Shown: positions 45,222 through 55,162 of the stretch, piece by piece
How positions within the stretch are numbered: the stretch's first letter is position 1
Layout of the letters: every line of letters starts with the position of its first letter
NCBI RefSeq assembly: GCF_023231945.1
Contig: NZ_JAJLJH010000016.1
Location: 1 to 64,000, forward strand
Direction: 5' to 3'
Length of the DNA stretch: 64,000 bases
Source: Scleromatobacter humisilvae
GTDB lineage: Bacteria; Pseudomonadota; Gammaproteobacteria; Burkholderiales; Burkholderiaceae_C
Position numbers and translations under genes: made by a program
Notes under the pieces: model-generated
Told to the model about the DNA's origin: nothing
Databases searched by the model: none
What the model saw: the letters and a program-made list of their open reading frames with translations, nothing else

Positions 45222-46465
45222 TGCTTCATGAACTCCTGCAGGCGCTGGCGGTCGCCCACCGTCGACGTCTCGAGCGCGTCGAGCACGACGCCCATCTTGT
45301 GCTGCGCCAGCTTGCCCAGCCTCGGCTGGTCGCTGCCGGCGCCCAGCAGCTTGCCCGGGAGGGTCATGCTGCCGCCGATCACTTCCTTTGATCCGGCACG
45401 CACGGCGGGAAAGAGCTGGACGACGCCGCCCGAGTCGTAGGCGGCCTGCATGTCGTCGATGTGAGCGAGGAGTTCGCCCATGTAGGCTTGCTTGTCGCCG
45501 GCGAACTCCGGGTCGTCGGCGCCCCGCATGGCCGGATTGCGCACCTTGATGTTGATCGGATTCAGTCCGGGGCCCTGGCCCGCCAGCTCGCGCTGGAGAA
45601 AGCGCGAATTGATGATGTTCTGGCCAGGGTCGGTCGTCGTGTTCATGAACGTGAGGAAGTCGCCTTCGGAGCTGAAGGCCTTGGTGCGCGCGGTCAGGCT
45701 GTCGAAGTCCGTCTTGCCGCTCCATGCCAGCATCTCGGCCGGCGCGCCGGCCGAGTTGAAGAGCCGAACTTGCGACAAGTCGCTCATCAAGCCGCCCTGC
45801 TGCGCGAGGCCGCCTCCCTTCGAATAGCCGGCGATGTCGAACATCTGGTCGTTGGCAGCGAGCTTGGACGTGAGGTTGCGCATCGCCTGGTACTGAGGCG
45901 TGTCGATGCCCAGGCCATTGCGGATGTTGGCCTGCCAATCGACGAGGCTGTCTGGCTGCGTATCGCGCGGGACCAGGATGACCTTGCCCGTCCCTTCGTC
46001 GCGGTACAGCGCCGCCCGGAACCCGGTGTCGTCGTTGCGAAGGTCCGTGTCCTTGATCGTTCCCGGCGGCACGCCGAGCGTGGCGTTGAGCCGCTGCGCT
46101 TGCATCGGCAGACGCGTCAGGCAGGGCTTGGCCGACGGCACGTCGCCGGGCTTGTCGCCCAGCTCGTTCATGTCCGCCGCCGCCCGCGCCGACGGCAAGG
46201 CCTCGCGATAGCGATCGAAGCGCTGCACCACGGGCGCCAGCGCCCGGGCCTGCTGCGCGCAATCGCTGTTGACGCGACCGCTGGGTGCGCCGGACGCGGC
46301 GCCGGGAGCCGATGCGGCGTTGACGGGCCCGCGCCGGCCCGTCAACACGGCGATGCGCGCCGAGCTGGCCTGCGACAGCTCGTCGTCCTTGGCGTGATCG
46401 GCCCGGCAGCAGGCCGCGCAGGGCGCCTTCGCCGACGCCGACGACGCGCGGGAGAAGCAGCCCAT
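45212..46465 (-). CDS. Lipase-fold protein with GxSxG motif, candidate secreted toxin
   Basis: Protein of 417 residues. Around residues 145-245 it follows the alpha/beta-hydrolase (lipase class 3-like) pattern: [33 protein letters not shown], the nucleophile elbow GYSKG with S215, and a following [13 protein letters not shown] helix/strand. The usual GHSLG is thus GYSKG. The N terminus ([20 protein letters not shown]) is cysteine-rich with no signal peptide. Similar proteins in other Proteobacteria are phospholipase effectors of the type VI secretion system, but no VgrG or PAAR is visible here. It starts two bases after the small upstream gene and overlaps the ankyrin gene downstream. Confidence 0.6.
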   Translation of the reverse strand: MGCFSRASSASAKAPCAACCRADHAKDDELSQASSARIAVLTGRRGPVNAASAPGAASGAPSGRVNSDCAQQARALAPVVQRFDRYREALPSARAAADMNELGDKPGDVPSAKPCLTRLPMQAQRLNATLGVPPGTIKDTDLRNDDTGFRAALYRDEGTGKVILVPRDTQPDSLVDWQANIRNGLGIDTPQYQAMRNLTSKLAANDQMFDIAGYSKGGGLAQQGGLMSDLSQVRLFNSAGAPAEMLAWSGKTDFDSLTARTKAFSSEGDFLTFMNTTTDPGQNIINSRFLQRELAGQGPGLNPINIKVRNPAMRGADDPEFAGDKQAYMGELLAHIDDMQAAYDSGGVVQLFPAVRAGSKEVIGGSMTLPGKLLGAGSDQPRLGKLAQHKMGVVLDALETSTVGDRQRLQEFMKQCG

Positions 46466-46467
46466 GG

Positions 46468-46845
46468 TCAGCCCTCGGCGCCGCGCGGGCGCGTCAGGTC
46501 GGGGATGTCGAAGGCCGAGAAGCGCAGCAGGCCGCGCTCCGACAGGAACAGCTTCATGCTGGTCTCGGGCTGGCTGGACTGGCGCACCGCTTCGGCGGCG
46601 CGCGTCGCGTCCACGCCCAGCGTCGCGCAGGCGAGCAGGAAGCACATGAACAGCGCGGCGTCGTGCTCGGTGGCGTCGCGCAGCTTGGGCCAGTGCGGCG
46701 CCCAAACCGAGGTGCGCAGCGTGGTGTCCAGCGCGGCCTGGCGGTAGGCGGGGACGGCGGTCTGGTCGCGGATGAACTCGGCGACGCGGGAGAAGAAGTG
46801 GGCCTGCGTGATCGCGGCCATCTGGGCGGTATCGAAGTGCAGCAT
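46468..46845 (-). CDS. Small protein upstream of the lipase-like gene, possible loading or folding partner
   Basis: Protein of 125 residues, no family recognised. It is mostly alpha-helical, with three predicted helices ([18 protein letters not shown], the [10 protein letters not shown] region, [16 protein letters not shown]) and no signal peptide. It is the first gene of the cassette (two-base gap to the lipase-like gene), so co-translation is very likely. Small proteins in this position beside T6SS-type effectors serve as adaptors or chaperones; this is an inference from context only. A divergent uvrA gene starts about 220 bases upstream. Confidence 0.5.
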   Translation of the reverse strand: MLHFDTAQMAAITQAHFFSRVAEFIRDQTAVPAYRQAALDTTLRTSVWAPHWPKLRDATEHDAALFMCFLLACATLGVDATRAAEAVRQSSQPETSMKLFLSERGLLRFSAFDIPDLTRPRGAEG

Positions 46846-47064
46846 GTCGACATCGGGTGGGATTTCGGATGTCGTCCATGTTCCGGCGCCCGGCGAAAAC
46901 ACCCGGCGGCATTCGGCGCGATTTCGAGGCCGTTTGCCGCGCTCGGCGATTTCGCGGTGGATTGCCGGCGGATCGCGCACAGCGGCCCTGTGTCGGCCCG
47001 CGGCCTGGAAAACGTGCAAGGGCTTGACGGCTTGTTTATCATGGTCGGTTGCCTGCCGTTTGCC

Positions 47065-50000
47065 ATGCCATCCTCCAAGACCTCCGCTCCCGCCGCCAAG
47101 AAGACCCGCGAAACCCGCGCCAAGGCCCCTGACGCCGCCACACCGCCGCGGGCCGGAGACGGCGCCGAGCGCTACCTCGGCAGCGCCGTGCGCGAGCCGC
47201 GTTCGGACGCCGAGCTCGAGCGCGCGCTGCGCATCGCGCGCCCGGACGCCCACGCGATCCGCGTGCGCGGCGCGCGCACGCACAACCTGAAGAACATCGA
47301 CCTCGACATCCCCAAGCACGCGCTGGTGGTGATCACCGGCCTGTCGGGTTCGGGCAAGTCCAGCCTCGCGTTCGACACGCTCTACGCCGAGGGCCAGCGC
47401 CGCTACGTCGAGAGCCTGTCGGCGTACGCGCGCCAGTTCCTGCAGCTGATGGACAAGCCCGACGTCGACGTGATCGAGGGCCTCGCGCCGGCGATCTCCA
47501 TCGAGCAGAAGGCCACCAGCCACAACCCGCGCTCGACGGTGGGCACGGTCACCGAGATCCACGACTACCTGCGCCTGCTGTTCGCGCGCGCCGGCACGCC
47601 CTACTGCCCCGACCACGACCTGCCGCTGGCCGCGACGCCGGTGGCGCAGATGGTCGACAACGTGCTCGCGCTGCCGGAAGAGACCAAGCTGATGGTGCTG
47701 GCGCCGGTCGTGCGCGACCGCAAGGGCGAGTTCACCGAGCTGTTCGCCGACATGCAGGCGCAGGGCTACGTGCGCTTCCGCGTCGACGGCGCGATCGTCG
47801 AGGCGAGCGACCTGCCCACGCTGAAGAAGACCGAGAAGCACGACATCGACATCGTCATCGACCGCCTGAAGACGCGCGACGACGCGCGCCAGCGCCTGGC
47901 CGAGAGCTTCGAGGCCGCGCTGCGCATCGCCGACGGCCGCGCCATCGCCTACGAGATGGACACCGGCGCCGAGCACCTGTTCTCGGCCAAGTTCGCGTGC
48001 CCGATCTGCAGCTACTCGCTGCCCGAGCTGGAGCCGCGGCTGTTCTCGTTCAACTCGCCGGTGGGCGCGTGCCCGAGCTGCGACGGCCTGGGCCAGGTCG
48101 TCGCGTTCGACCCCGACCGCGTGGTCGCCTTCCCGACGCTGAGCCTGGCCGCCGGCGCGGTCAAGGGCTGGGATCGCCGCAACGGCTACACGTTCTCGAT
48201 GCTCGAGAGCGTGGCCGCGCACTACGGCTTCGACGTCGACGCACCGTTCGAATCGCTGCCCGAGGCGGCGCGCGCAGTGCTGCTCAACGGCTCGGGCGAC
48301 GAGAACATCGAGTTCACCTACACGTCCGAGGGCACGGGCAAGACGAAGAAGCAGACCGTCGTCAGGCGCGCACATCCGTTCGAGGGCATCCTGCCGAACT
48401 TCGAGCGCCGCTTCAAGGAGACGGATTCCGCAGCGGTGCGCGAGGATCTCGCGCGCTACCAGGCCGCGCGCGCCTGCCCGTCGTGCCACGGCACGCGGCT
48501 GCGGCGCGAGGCGCGCAACGTGTTCCTCGTGGGCACCTCGTCGGCCCGCAAGCCGATCTACGAGATCGAGCACTCGACGCTGTCGGACTGCCTGTCCTAT
48601 TTCGAGCAGTTGCACCTCGAGGGCTCGCGCGCCGACATCGCCGACAAGGTCGTGCGCGAGATCCGCAGCCGCCTGACCTTCCTGAACAACGTCGGCCTGA
48701 ACTACCTCAGCCTCGACCGCAGCGCCGACACCCTGTCCGGCGGCGAGGCGCAGCGCATCCGGCTCGCATCGCAGATCGGCTCCGGCCTGACGGGCGTGAT
48801 GTACGTGCTGGACGAACCGTCGATCGGCCTGCACCAGCGCGACAACGACCGCCTGATCGCCACGCTGCGCCACCTGCGCGACCTCGGCAACTCGGTGCTG
48901 GTGGTGGAGCACGACGAGGACATGATCCGCGCCTCCGAGTACTGCATCGACATGGGCCCGGGCGCCGGACGCCACGGCGGCCAGATCATCGCGCAGGGCA
49001 CGCCGGACGAGGTCGCGGCCAATCCGGATTCGCTCACCGGCAAGTACCTGTCGCGCGTGCTCAGCATCCCGGTGCCGGACGAACGCCACCCATGGCGCGA
49101 CGAGCCCGAGGACGACGACCCGCAGAACGCGGCGCGCCTGCGCGTGCGCGGCGCGCGCGGCAACAACCTCAAGGGCGTGACGGTCGACATCCCCGTCGGC
49201 CTGCTGACCTGCGTGACGGGCGTGTCGGGCTCGGGCAAGTCCACGCTGGTCAACGACACGCTCTACACCGCCGTCGCGCGCGAGCTGTACGGCAGCCACG
49301 CCGAGGCGGCCCCGCACGAGGCCATCGAGGGCCTGGAGGCCTTCGACAAGGTCATCAACGTCGACCAGAGCCCGATCGGCCGCACGCCTCGTTCGAATCC
49401 GGCCACCTACACGGGCCTGTTCACGCCGATCCGCGAGCTGTTCGCCGAGGTGCCGGCGGCGCGGGAACGCGGCTACGGGCCGGGGCGCTTCAGCTTCAAC
49501 GTGTCGGGCGGCCGCTGCGAGAGCTGCCAGGGCGACGGCGTGCTGAAGGTGGAGATGCACTTCCTACCCGACGTCTACGTGCCCTGCGACATCTGCCACG
49601 GCAAGCGCTACAACCGCGAGACGCTGGAGGTGCTCTACAAGGGCAAGCACATCGCGCAGGTGCTGGAGCTGACGGTGGAGGACGCGCTCGAGTTCTTCAA
49701 CGCGGTGCCCAACATCGCGCGCAAGCTGCAGACGCTGCTGGACGTGGGCCTCGGCTACATCACGCTGGGCCAGAGCGCGACGACGCTGTCCGGTGGCGAG
49801 GCGCAGCGCGTCAAGCTGGCGCTCGAGCTCTCCAAGCGCGACACCGGCCGCACGCTCTACATCCTCGACGAGCCGACGACGGGCCTGCACTTCGCCGACA
49901 TCCAGCTGCTGCTGACCGTGCTGCACCAGCTGCGCGACGCCGGCAACACCATCGTCGTGATCGAGCACAACCTGGACGTCATCAAGACGGCGGACTGGGT

Positions 50001-50127
50001 GATCGACATGGGCCCCGAGGGCGGCGCGGGCGGCGGCGCCGTGGTGGTCGAAGGCACGCCGGAGGACGTCGCGGCCTGTGCGCAGAGCCACACCGGGCGC
50101 TACCTGGCGCCCTATCTCGCCGGCTAG
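47065..50127 (+). CDS. uvrA: UvrABC excinuclease subunit A
   Basis: ATPase that recognises bulky DNA damage in nucleotide excision repair; 1020 residues. Two ABC ATPase modules are present: Walker [10 protein letters not shown] and GVSGSGKST, signature LSGGEAQR twice, and Walker B segments [10 protein letters not shown] and [10 protein letters not shown]. Zinc-finger cysteines (CPICSY...CPSCDG; CPSCHG; CESCQG...CDICHG) are in the right places. It is longer than most UvrA proteins (about 940) because of a 64-residue lysine/alanine-rich N-terminal extension before the normal start [14 protein letters not shown]. An ATG at 47041 would add eight more residues. It is a single-gene unit divergent from the toxin cassette. 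Confidence 0.96.
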   Translation: MPSSKTSAPAAKKTRETRAKAPDAATPPRAGDGAERYLGSAVREPRSDAELERALRIARPDAHAIRVRGARTHNLKNIDLDIPKHALVVITGLSGSGKSSLAFDTLYAEGQRRYVESLSAYARQFLQLMDKPDVDVIEGLAPAISIEQKATSHNPRSTVGTVTEIHDYLRLLFARAGTPYCPDHDLPLAATPVAQMVDNVLALPEETKLMVLAPVVRDRKGEFTELFADMQAQGYVRFRVDGAIVEASDLPTLKKTEKHDIDIVIDRLKTRDDARQRLAESFEAALRIADGRAIAYEMDTGAEHLFSAKFACPICSYSLPELEPRLFSFNSPVGACPSCDGLGQVVAFDPDRVVAFPTLSLAAGAVKGWDRRNGYTFSMLESVAAHYGFDVDAPFESLPEAARAVLLNGSGDENIEFTYTSEGTGKTKKQTVVRRAHPFEGILPNFERRFKETDSAAVREDLARYQAARACPSCHGTRLRREARNVFLVGTSSARKPIYEIEHSTLSDCLSYFEQLHLEGSRADIADKVVREIRSRLTFLNNVGLNYLSLDRSADTLSGGEAQRIRLASQIGSGLTGVMYVLDEPSIGLHQRDNDRLIATLRHLRDLGNSVLVVEHDEDMIRASEYCIDMGPGAGRHGGQIIAQGTPDEVAANPDSLTGKYLSRVLSIPVPDERHPWRDEPEDDDPQNAARLRVRGARGNNLKGVTVDIPVGLLTCVTGVSGSGKSTLVNDTLYTAVARELYGSHAEAAPHEAIEGLEAFDKVINVDQSPIGRTPRSNPATYTGLFTPIRELFAEVPAARERGYGPGRFSFNVSGGRCESCQGDGVLKVEMHFLPDVYVPCDICHGKRYNRETLEVLYKGKHIAQVLELTVEDALEFFNAVPNIARKLQTLLDVGLGYITLGQSATTLSGGEAQRVKLALELSKRDTGRTLYILDEPTTGLHFADIQLLLTVLHQLRDAGNTIVVIEHNLDVIKTADWVIDMGPEGGAGGGAVVVEGTPEDVAACAQSHTGRYLAPYLAG

Positions 50128-50136
50128 GCTTGCAGC

Positions 50137-51285
50137 TCAGCCCGCGCTGACGACGCGGTCGCGTCCGGCGTCCTTGGCCTGGCGCAGCGCCGCGCCGGCG
50201 CGATCGAGCAGCGCCTGCGGCGACTCGCCGTCGCGCGCTCGCGCCAGGCCGACCGACAGCGTCACGCGCTCGGCCTCGTCCTGATCCGGCCGGCGGATGC
50301 GCGCACTGCCGATGTGCGCGCGCACGCGGTCGGCCAGCACCAGCGCGGCGGCGGCGTCGAGCCTGGGCGCCAGCAGCCCGAAGGCCTCGCCGTCGACCCG
50401 GGCGAGCGTCGCGCCCTGCGGCACGAGCGTGCGCAGCGCCTCCGCGACCGCCTGCAGCACCTGGTCGCCGAAGTCGCGGCCGTGGGCCTCGTTGATGCGG
50501 CCGAAGTGGTCGATGTCGGCGAGCAGCAGCCAGGCGCCGCGCGCGTCGGCACCGGACGCCGAGCGGCTCGCCGCTGCGGCCCGGGCGGCGTCGATGGTGG
50601 CCTGGGCATGGCGCGCGCCGGCGGCCGGCGTCGGCAGTTGCGGGGCCGCGAGGCAGGCGGCCAGCGCCTGGTCGAAGGCGCGCCGGTTGGACAGGCCCGT
50701 CAGCGAGTCGCGCAGCGATTCCTCGCGCGCGCGGCGCACCTCGTCGCGCAGGCGCTCGATCTCGCGCCGGCTGTCGGCCAGGCGCTGCTGCAGGCCGCCG
50801 ATCTGGCTGCGCATGGTGCCGGTGTCGGCGATGACCTCGGCGACGACGTCGGCCAGCTTGCGCGGAGCCGGGCCGTTGCGGGCCACGCCGGGGCTGCTGT
50901 CGGCCTGGATACCCCTGACCGTATCGCCCTGCACCAGCGCGACGGCCAGCTGTGCCAGCGATGCGCTGTAGCGCGCGGCGTGGGCGCCGGCGGCGCCGGC
51001 CGATTCGCCGATCCCGCCGAGCACGCGCTGCATCTGGTCGACCATGCGCTGGGCGGCCTCGGGATCGACGTCGGCCACGTGGCGCTTGAACAGCGCGTGG
51101 GTGGCGAACTCGTCGAGCGCGCCTTCGCGCGCCAGGTGCTCGTCGATGGCGGCGCGCAGCGGCGGGTTCGTCTGGGCGACGTAGTCGAACCAGACGGCAT
51201 AGCTCACCGGATGCAACCCGGCCCGCTGGCGCGACATCCACGGCAACGCCTGGCGCAGCAGCTCCGTGCTGCGCTCGATGCTCAT
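50137..51285 (-). CDS. GGDEF-family protein with a degenerate active site
   Basis: Protein of 382 residues. The N-terminal two-thirds is all-helical (a bundle up to about residue 185, with a coiled-coil ending EIERLRDEVRRAREESL). A GGDEF domain follows (DSLTGLSNRRAFDQAL; LLLADIDHFGRINEAHG). Where active diguanylate cyclases have GG[DE]EF, this protein has D-G-E-A-F (298-302). The second metal-binding glutamate is alanine, so cyclase activity is unlikely; binding of c-di-GMP or GTP is possible. It also has an insert of about 40 residues before LLLADID. The ATG at 51285 is chosen over a TTG at 51297. The gene converges with uvrA, 10 bases away. Confidence 0.8.
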   Translation of the reverse strand: MSIERSTELLRQALPWMSRQRAGLHPVSYAVWFDYVAQTNPPLRAAIDEHLAREGALDEFATHALFKRHVADVDPEAAQRMVDQMQRVLGGIGESAGAAGAHAARYSASLAQLAVALVQGDTVRGIQADSSPGVARNGPAPRKLADVVAEVIADTGTMRSQIGGLQQRLADSRREIERLRDEVRRAREESLRDSLTGLSNRRAFDQALAACLAAPQLPTPAAGARHAQATIDAARAAAASRSASGADARGAWLLLADIDHFGRINEAHGRDFGDQVLQAVAEALRTLVPQGATLARVDGEAFGLLAPRLDAAAALVLADRVRAHIGSARIRRPDQDEAERVTLSVGLARARDGESPQALLDRAGAALRQAKDAGRDRVVSAG

Positions 51286-51441
51286 TTCGTATCTCAATCG
51301 GACCTCAACAACGATGTTTATAAAGGGCCGGCCTCATCCACGTCGCCGTGACGGGCCGCACTCCTGTCGTGCATTCTGCCTGCGCGTCACAGCTCGTTAC
51401 CCGACGTCCATCGCATGGCGCAGGGAATCGCGCACGCCATG

Positions 51442-51480
51442 AAAAAACCGGCGCGGCGACTTGCGTCGCGGCGCCGGTTT
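51442..51480 (-). terminator. Terminator of the SWIB gene
   Basis: A long GC-rich stem (about 13 bp with one bulge; arms near CCGGCGCGGCGAC and GTCGCGGCGCCGG) is followed on the minus strand by TTTTTT (51442-51447). It begins 45 bases after the SWIB stop codon. Confidence 0.85.
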
Positions 51481-51524
51481 CAGGAACATCTCGTCGGCGG
51501 CCGCACAAGGCGGCCCCGGGACGA

Positions 51525-51941
51525 TCAGCTCAGGTGGCTGTTGATCAGCTTGGTCATCTCGAACATCGAGACCTGGGCCTTCTTGAAGATTTCCTTCAGC
51601 TTGGCGTCGGCGTTGATCATCGTGCGCTTGGCCTTGTCCTGCAGGCCGTTCTTCTTGATGTACTCCCACACCTTCTTGGTGACTTCGGTGCGCGGGATCG
51701 GCGTCGAGCCGATCACGGCCGCCAGCGTCGGCGAGGGCGTCATCGCCTTCATGAACGCGGCGTTGGGAGTGCGCTTCTTGGCCGGAGCGGCCTTCTTCGC
51801 CGGAGCAGCCGCCTTCTTGGCCGGCGCCGCCTTCTTCGCGGGAGCGGCCTTCTTTGCCGGTGCCGCCTTCTTCGCCGCCGGAGCGGCCTTCTTGGCCGGA
51901 GCCTTCTTGGCCGGAGCGGCCTTCTTCGTTGCAGTTGCCAT
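51525..51941 (-). CDS. SWIB-domain protein with a histone H1-like N-terminal tail
   Basis: Protein of 138 residues. Residues about 1-60 consist of repeated AAPAKKA units rich in lysine, alanine and proline, like eukaryotic histone H1 tails. Residues about 65-138 form a SWIB/MDM2 domain (PRTEVTKKVWEYIKKNGLQD; MFEMTKLINSHL). Such fusions occur in Burkholderiales and in Chlamydia and are thought to bind DNA and shape the nucleoid. The start at 51941 has GGAGAG upstream. It is a stand-alone gene with its own terminator; upstream lies a long gene-free region. Confidence 0.85.
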   Translation of the reverse strand: MATATKKAAPAKKAPAKKAAPAAKKAAPAKKAAPAKKAAPAKKAAAPAKKAAPAKKRTPNAAFMKAMTPSPTLAAVIGSTPIPRTEVTKKVWEYIKKNGLQDKAKRTMINADAKLKEIFKKAQVSMFEMTKLINSHLS

Positions 51942-52428
51942 GTTGATTCTCTCCATCAAGAGGTTTTGATGTGCCGGGATCTGGGTGAGCGTCGCATGAA
52001 CCCTCGTTTCTCTGCAGATCTCAGCGAAACGAATGGTACTGCCTCATGCAGTGCGTGAGAAGCCACTTCACCTATGAAAATCAGCAATCTCACGAGGGAA
52101 AAGCAAGTTTTTGTCTCGTGCAGGCGTCATTCGGCCCTGCGGAGGAGTTGTCGATGCCAATCCGGATATACCCCTGGCGGTATTTTCGAAATTGCCGCGC
52201 GACGCCGAAATCGCTCCAGCCAGCGCTCGCGGACCTGAATTTCGCGGCGCCGACGCACGCGCGGCTGCGGGTTGTCCCGCACGCGACGCGTCGCGGGCAC
52301 GCCACCTGCAGGACCATTGCCCCCTCGCGAAATGCGCAGCGACGCGCCCCTCGCGCGCCGTCGACGCGTGACGGACCGCGCGCGCTTGCCCCACAATCCG
52401 ACGCAGTCCCCAACCTTTCGACGACGTC
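51942..52428. other. Gene-free stretch between the SWIB gene and the holin-like gene
   Basis: 487 bases with no convincing gene. The half next to the SWIB gene is less GC-rich than the surroundings (many A/T-rich words up to about 52110), which suits its promoter on the minus strand, but I cannot fix -10 or -35 boxes. The remaining part is GC-rich and carries a string of short frames without family resemblance. No strong palindrome is seen. Confidence 0.3.
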
Positions 52429-52779
52429 ATGAAACTCATCGTCCGCTGGCTGCTGCTGGCCGCCGCGCTGTTGCTCGTGGCGCACCTCTCGCCCGGCGTC
52501 TCCGTCAACAGCTTCGGCGCCGCGCTGGTGGCCGCGCTCGTGCTGGGCCTGCTCAACCTGCTGGTGCGGCCGCTGCTGGTGCTGCTCACGCTGCCCGTCA
52601 CGGTGCTGACGCTGGGGCTGTTCCTGTTCGTGATCAACGCGCTGATGTTCTGGGCCGCGGCGGGCCTGCTGGCCGGCTTCAAGGTGGACGGCTTCGGCTC
52701 CGCGCTGATCGGCTCGGTGATCTACAGCATCGCCTCCACCATCATCGACGTCGCCATCGAGCACCTGTTCGAGGACTGA
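52429..52779 (+). CDS. Small four-helix membrane protein, phage-holin-4-2-like
   Basis: Integral membrane protein of 116 residues with four predicted transmembrane segments (about 5-22, 30-48, 52-75, 86-108). Its spacing and the patterns RPLLVLLTLPVTVLTLGLF and the NAL-F motif (INALMFWAAAGLL) match the holin-4-2/YvlD family. The function is not established; the phage-holin name is historical and no prophage is nearby. It stands alone between the SWIB gene and the M48 protease. It is probably an inner-membrane protein of the envelope-stress type. Confidence 0.7.
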   Translation: MKLIVRWLLLAAALLLVAHLSPGVSVNSFGAALVAALVLGLLNLLVRPLLVLLTLPVTVLTLGLFLFVINALMFWAAAGLLAGFKVDGFGSALIGSVIYSIASTIIDVAIEHLFED

Positions 52780-52806
52780 CGCGCCGCCGCGGCGCGCGCG
52801 GGCTCG

Positions 52807-54468
52807 TCAGGGCTGGTTGGGGTCGCGACCGTGGTTGTCCTTGATCAGCTGGCGCCGGATGGCCTCGAGCTCGCGCAGGCGCGCGTCGATGATGGAGGCC
52901 TCGACGAAATCGACGCGTCCGGTGCGCGTCAGCTTCTGTCCGGCGCGCAGCCGGTCGATCGCGCCCATCAGGTCGCCCTGCGCCGCGTGCGCCTCGGCCT
53001 CGGCACGGATCGCGCGCAGCTTCTGGCCCAGCGGCTCGGCGCATTGCGACAGCAGCGTCCACGCGAGCACATCGCGCGGGCGCTCCGCCACCCAGGTCTG
53101 CAGCGACTCGACGCACTGCTGCAGCGCGGCGCCGGCGCTCGGGTCGCGCGCCGCCGCGCGCGCGATGGCGCCGTTGGCGCGCGCCATCGTCCCCGGGCGC
53201 GAACGGTCGTTGCCGAGCGCGTCGACGGCCGCGACGATCTCCGGCGCCGAATGCTTGGCAACGGCGCCTTCCACGCGCAGCAACGCGAAGTCGTGCGCCA
53301 CCTCGGGCTCGATCGGATAGACGTGCGGCGTGACGACGACCTGCGCCGGCGGCGCCGGCGGCAGCGGCGGCGCGTTCTCCTGCTGCGCGACCAGCGCGGC
53401 GTGCTGCGCCATCACCTCGTCGGCCTTGGCGAGCATGGTCTGCGCGGACGGGAAGTCGCGCAATTCCATCGAGGCCAGCGCGCCGCCGTAGAGGATGCCC
53501 AGCCGCTCGGCGTCCGTGAGCGGCGCGTTCAGTCGCGCCTGGCCCTGCATGCGGCGCAGCGCCACGTCGGAGGTGTCCATCAGCGCGCGGGCGCGGGCCT
53601 TCATCAGCGAATGTTCCGTGATGTGGCTCTTGGCCGGATCCTGCGGCGCGCCTTCCCGGGCGCGCAGCCGCGCGGCCGCGATGCGTTCGATCGTCAACGG
53701 GTGCGAGCGCAGCCAGGGGTACTGGTTGCTGTCGTTGAGGCGGCTGACCGTCTCCAGCTTGCCGAACATGTCGGCCATGCCCGACGGCGAGAAGCCGGCC
53801 TCGGTCATCACTTCCTGCCCGAAGGTATCGGCCTCGGTCTCCATCTGGCGCGAGAACGTCAGCTGAGCGGTGGCGGCGGCGGCCTGGCTGCCCTGGATCA
53901 CGGCCATCGGCACGTCGCCGTTCTTCGACTTGACCGAGGCCAGCAGGCCGATCAGCATCGCGGCCATCGACACGATGCTCTGGTGCTTGTTGGCCACCAT
54001 GCTGCGCGCGATGTGGCGCTGCGTGATATGCGACAGCTCGTGGCCCAGCACCGAGGCCATCTCGTCGCGCGTGTCCGCCTGCGCGATCAGCCCGAGGTTG
54101 ACGCCCATGTAGCCGCCCGGCAGCGCAAACGCGTTGAACTCGGTGTCGTCGACGAGGAACGGCTGCCACGCGAGCTTTTCCTCCTGCTCCGGGCTGATGT
54201 TGCCGAGCTTGAGCGCGGCCTGGTGCAGCGGCCCGAAGATCGACATCAGGTATTGATACAGCACCGGATCGTCGATCACCGCCGGGTCGGGCAGGATCTG
54301 GCTCATGATCTGGTCGCCGACCTTCTTCTCGTCGTCGATGCTGAACTCGTCGCCCTCGGCCTCGCCGAGCGCCGGCAGGTTCAACGGGGCCGCGGGCGCC
54401 GCAGACATGGTGAACAGGTTCAGCGCAAGGCACGCGGCGGCGGCAAGAGTGGCGAATTTCGGGCGCAA
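52807..54468 (-). CDS. M48-family periplasmic metalloprotease (BepA-like, with TPR-type tail)
   Basis: Exported zinc protease of 553 residues. After a signal peptide (about 1-27) the catalytic domain carries HEXXH as H143-E144-x-x-H147 ([12 protein letters not shown]) and a further glutamate further on. The C-terminal half is a helical region of TPR-like repeats, matching BepA/YfgC, which clears misassembled outer-membrane proteins. The start is a TTG at 54468, chosen because the signal peptide begins there; an ATG at the M21 position would destroy it. It diverges from moaC with about 150 bases between. Its role in outer-membrane quality control is inferred from the family. Confidence 0.82.
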   Translation of the reverse strand: MRPKFATLAAAACLALNLFTMSAAPAAPLNLPALGEAEGDEFSIDDEKKVGDQIMSQILPDPAVIDDPVLYQYLMSIFGPLHQAALKLGNISPEQEEKLAWQPFLVDDTEFNAFALPGGYMGVNLGLIAQADTRDEMASVLGHELSHITQRHIARSMVANKHQSIVSMAAMLIGLLASVKSKNGDVPMAVIQGSQAAAATAQLTFSRQMETEADTFGQEVMTEAGFSPSGMADMFGKLETVSRLNDSNQYPWLRSHPLTIERIAAARLRAREGAPQDPAKSHITEHSLMKARARALMDTSDVALRRMQGQARLNAPLTDAERLGILYGGALASMELRDFPSAQTMLAKADEVMAQHAALVAQQENAPPLPPAPPAQVVVTPHVYPIEPEVAHDFALLRVEGAVAKHSAPEIVAAVDALGNDRSRPGTMARANGAIARAAARDPSAGAALQQCVESLQTWVAERPRDVLAWTLLSQCAEPLGQKLRAIRAEAEAHAAQGDLMGAIDRLRAGQKLTRTGRVDFVEASIIDARLRELEAIRRQLIKDNHGRDPNQP

Positions 54469-54620
54469 GGGGAAGGCTTTCCTGTCCGGTCGGTTCGGCG
54501 GCCGGCGGCGGCACGCTGGTCGCTATGATGACACCGCCGTGTATCGGCCATGTAGCGCGCCGCTTTCGGCGAGCCATCGCGGTGTCCACCGTCGGATCGC
54601 CGCCGTCCTCGCAAGGTTCC

Positions 54621-55115
54621 ATGAACGATTCGTCCAACACCTCCGGCCTCACGCACTTCGACGCCCAGGGCCAGGCCCACATGGTCGATGTCGGGGGCAA
54701 GGCCGAGACCCGCCGCGTCGCACGCGCGACCGGCTCGATCCGCATGCAGCCCGCCACGCTCGCCGCGATCGCCGAGGGCAGCGCGAAGAAGGGCGACGTG
54801 CTCGGCGTCGCGCGCATCGCGGCGATCCAGGCCGCCAAGCGCACGTCGGAGCTCGTGCCGCTGTGCCACCCGCTGCCGCTGACGCACGTGCAGGTGGACT
54901 TCGCGATCGACACCACCGCCGGCGCCGTGCACTGCACCGTGCAGGCCGAGACCCTGGGCCGCACCGGCGTCGAGATGGAGGCGCTGACGGCCGTGCAGGT
55001 GGGCCTGCTGACCGTCTACGACATGGTCAAGGCGATCGACCGCGGGATGGTGATCGGGGACGTGCGCGTGCTCGAGAAGCACGGCGGCAAGTCGGGATCG
55101 TGGACGAGGCCCTGA
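54621..55115 (+). CDS. moaC: Cyclic pyranopterin monophosphate synthase (MoaC)
   Basis: Second enzyme of molybdenum cofactor synthesis, working after MoaA; 164 residues. Conserved family segments are visible: [16 protein letters not shown] at the N terminus, [30 protein letters not shown] and [18 protein letters not shown]. The pterin-site lysines and the H in LCHPL are present. The start is ATG 54621. It is a single gene followed by its own terminator; no other mo-cofactor genes are in the window. Confidence 0.96.
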   Translation: MNDSSNTSGLTHFDAQGQAHMVDVGGKAETRRVARATGSIRMQPATLAAIAEGSAKKGDVLGVARIAAIQAAKRTSELVPLCHPLPLTHVQVDFAIDTTAGAVHCTVQAETLGRTGVEMEALTAVQVGLLTVYDMVKAIDRGMVIGDVRVLEKHGGKSGSWTRP

Positions 55116-55134
55116 CCGGGCATCCACCAACGAC

Positions 55135-55158
55135 AAGGCCCGCATCGCGGGCCTTTTT
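55135..55158 (+). terminator. Terminator of moaC
   Basis: Stem AAGGCCCGC with GCGGGCCTT (55135-55155, loop ATC), followed on the plus strand by TTTTTC. It lies 20 bases after the moaC stop codon and just before the convergent ligase gene. Confidence 0.85.
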
Positions 55159-55162
55159 CGTT

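Noticed and set aside
51777-51920. Regular short repeats as a possible CRISPR array
   Set aside because: The repeats encode the AAPAKKA tail of the SWIB protein in frame and have no unique spacers.
52429-52779. Prophage remnant because of the holin-like name
   Set aside because: No other phage gene is nearby and the family is found widely as an ordinary membrane protein.
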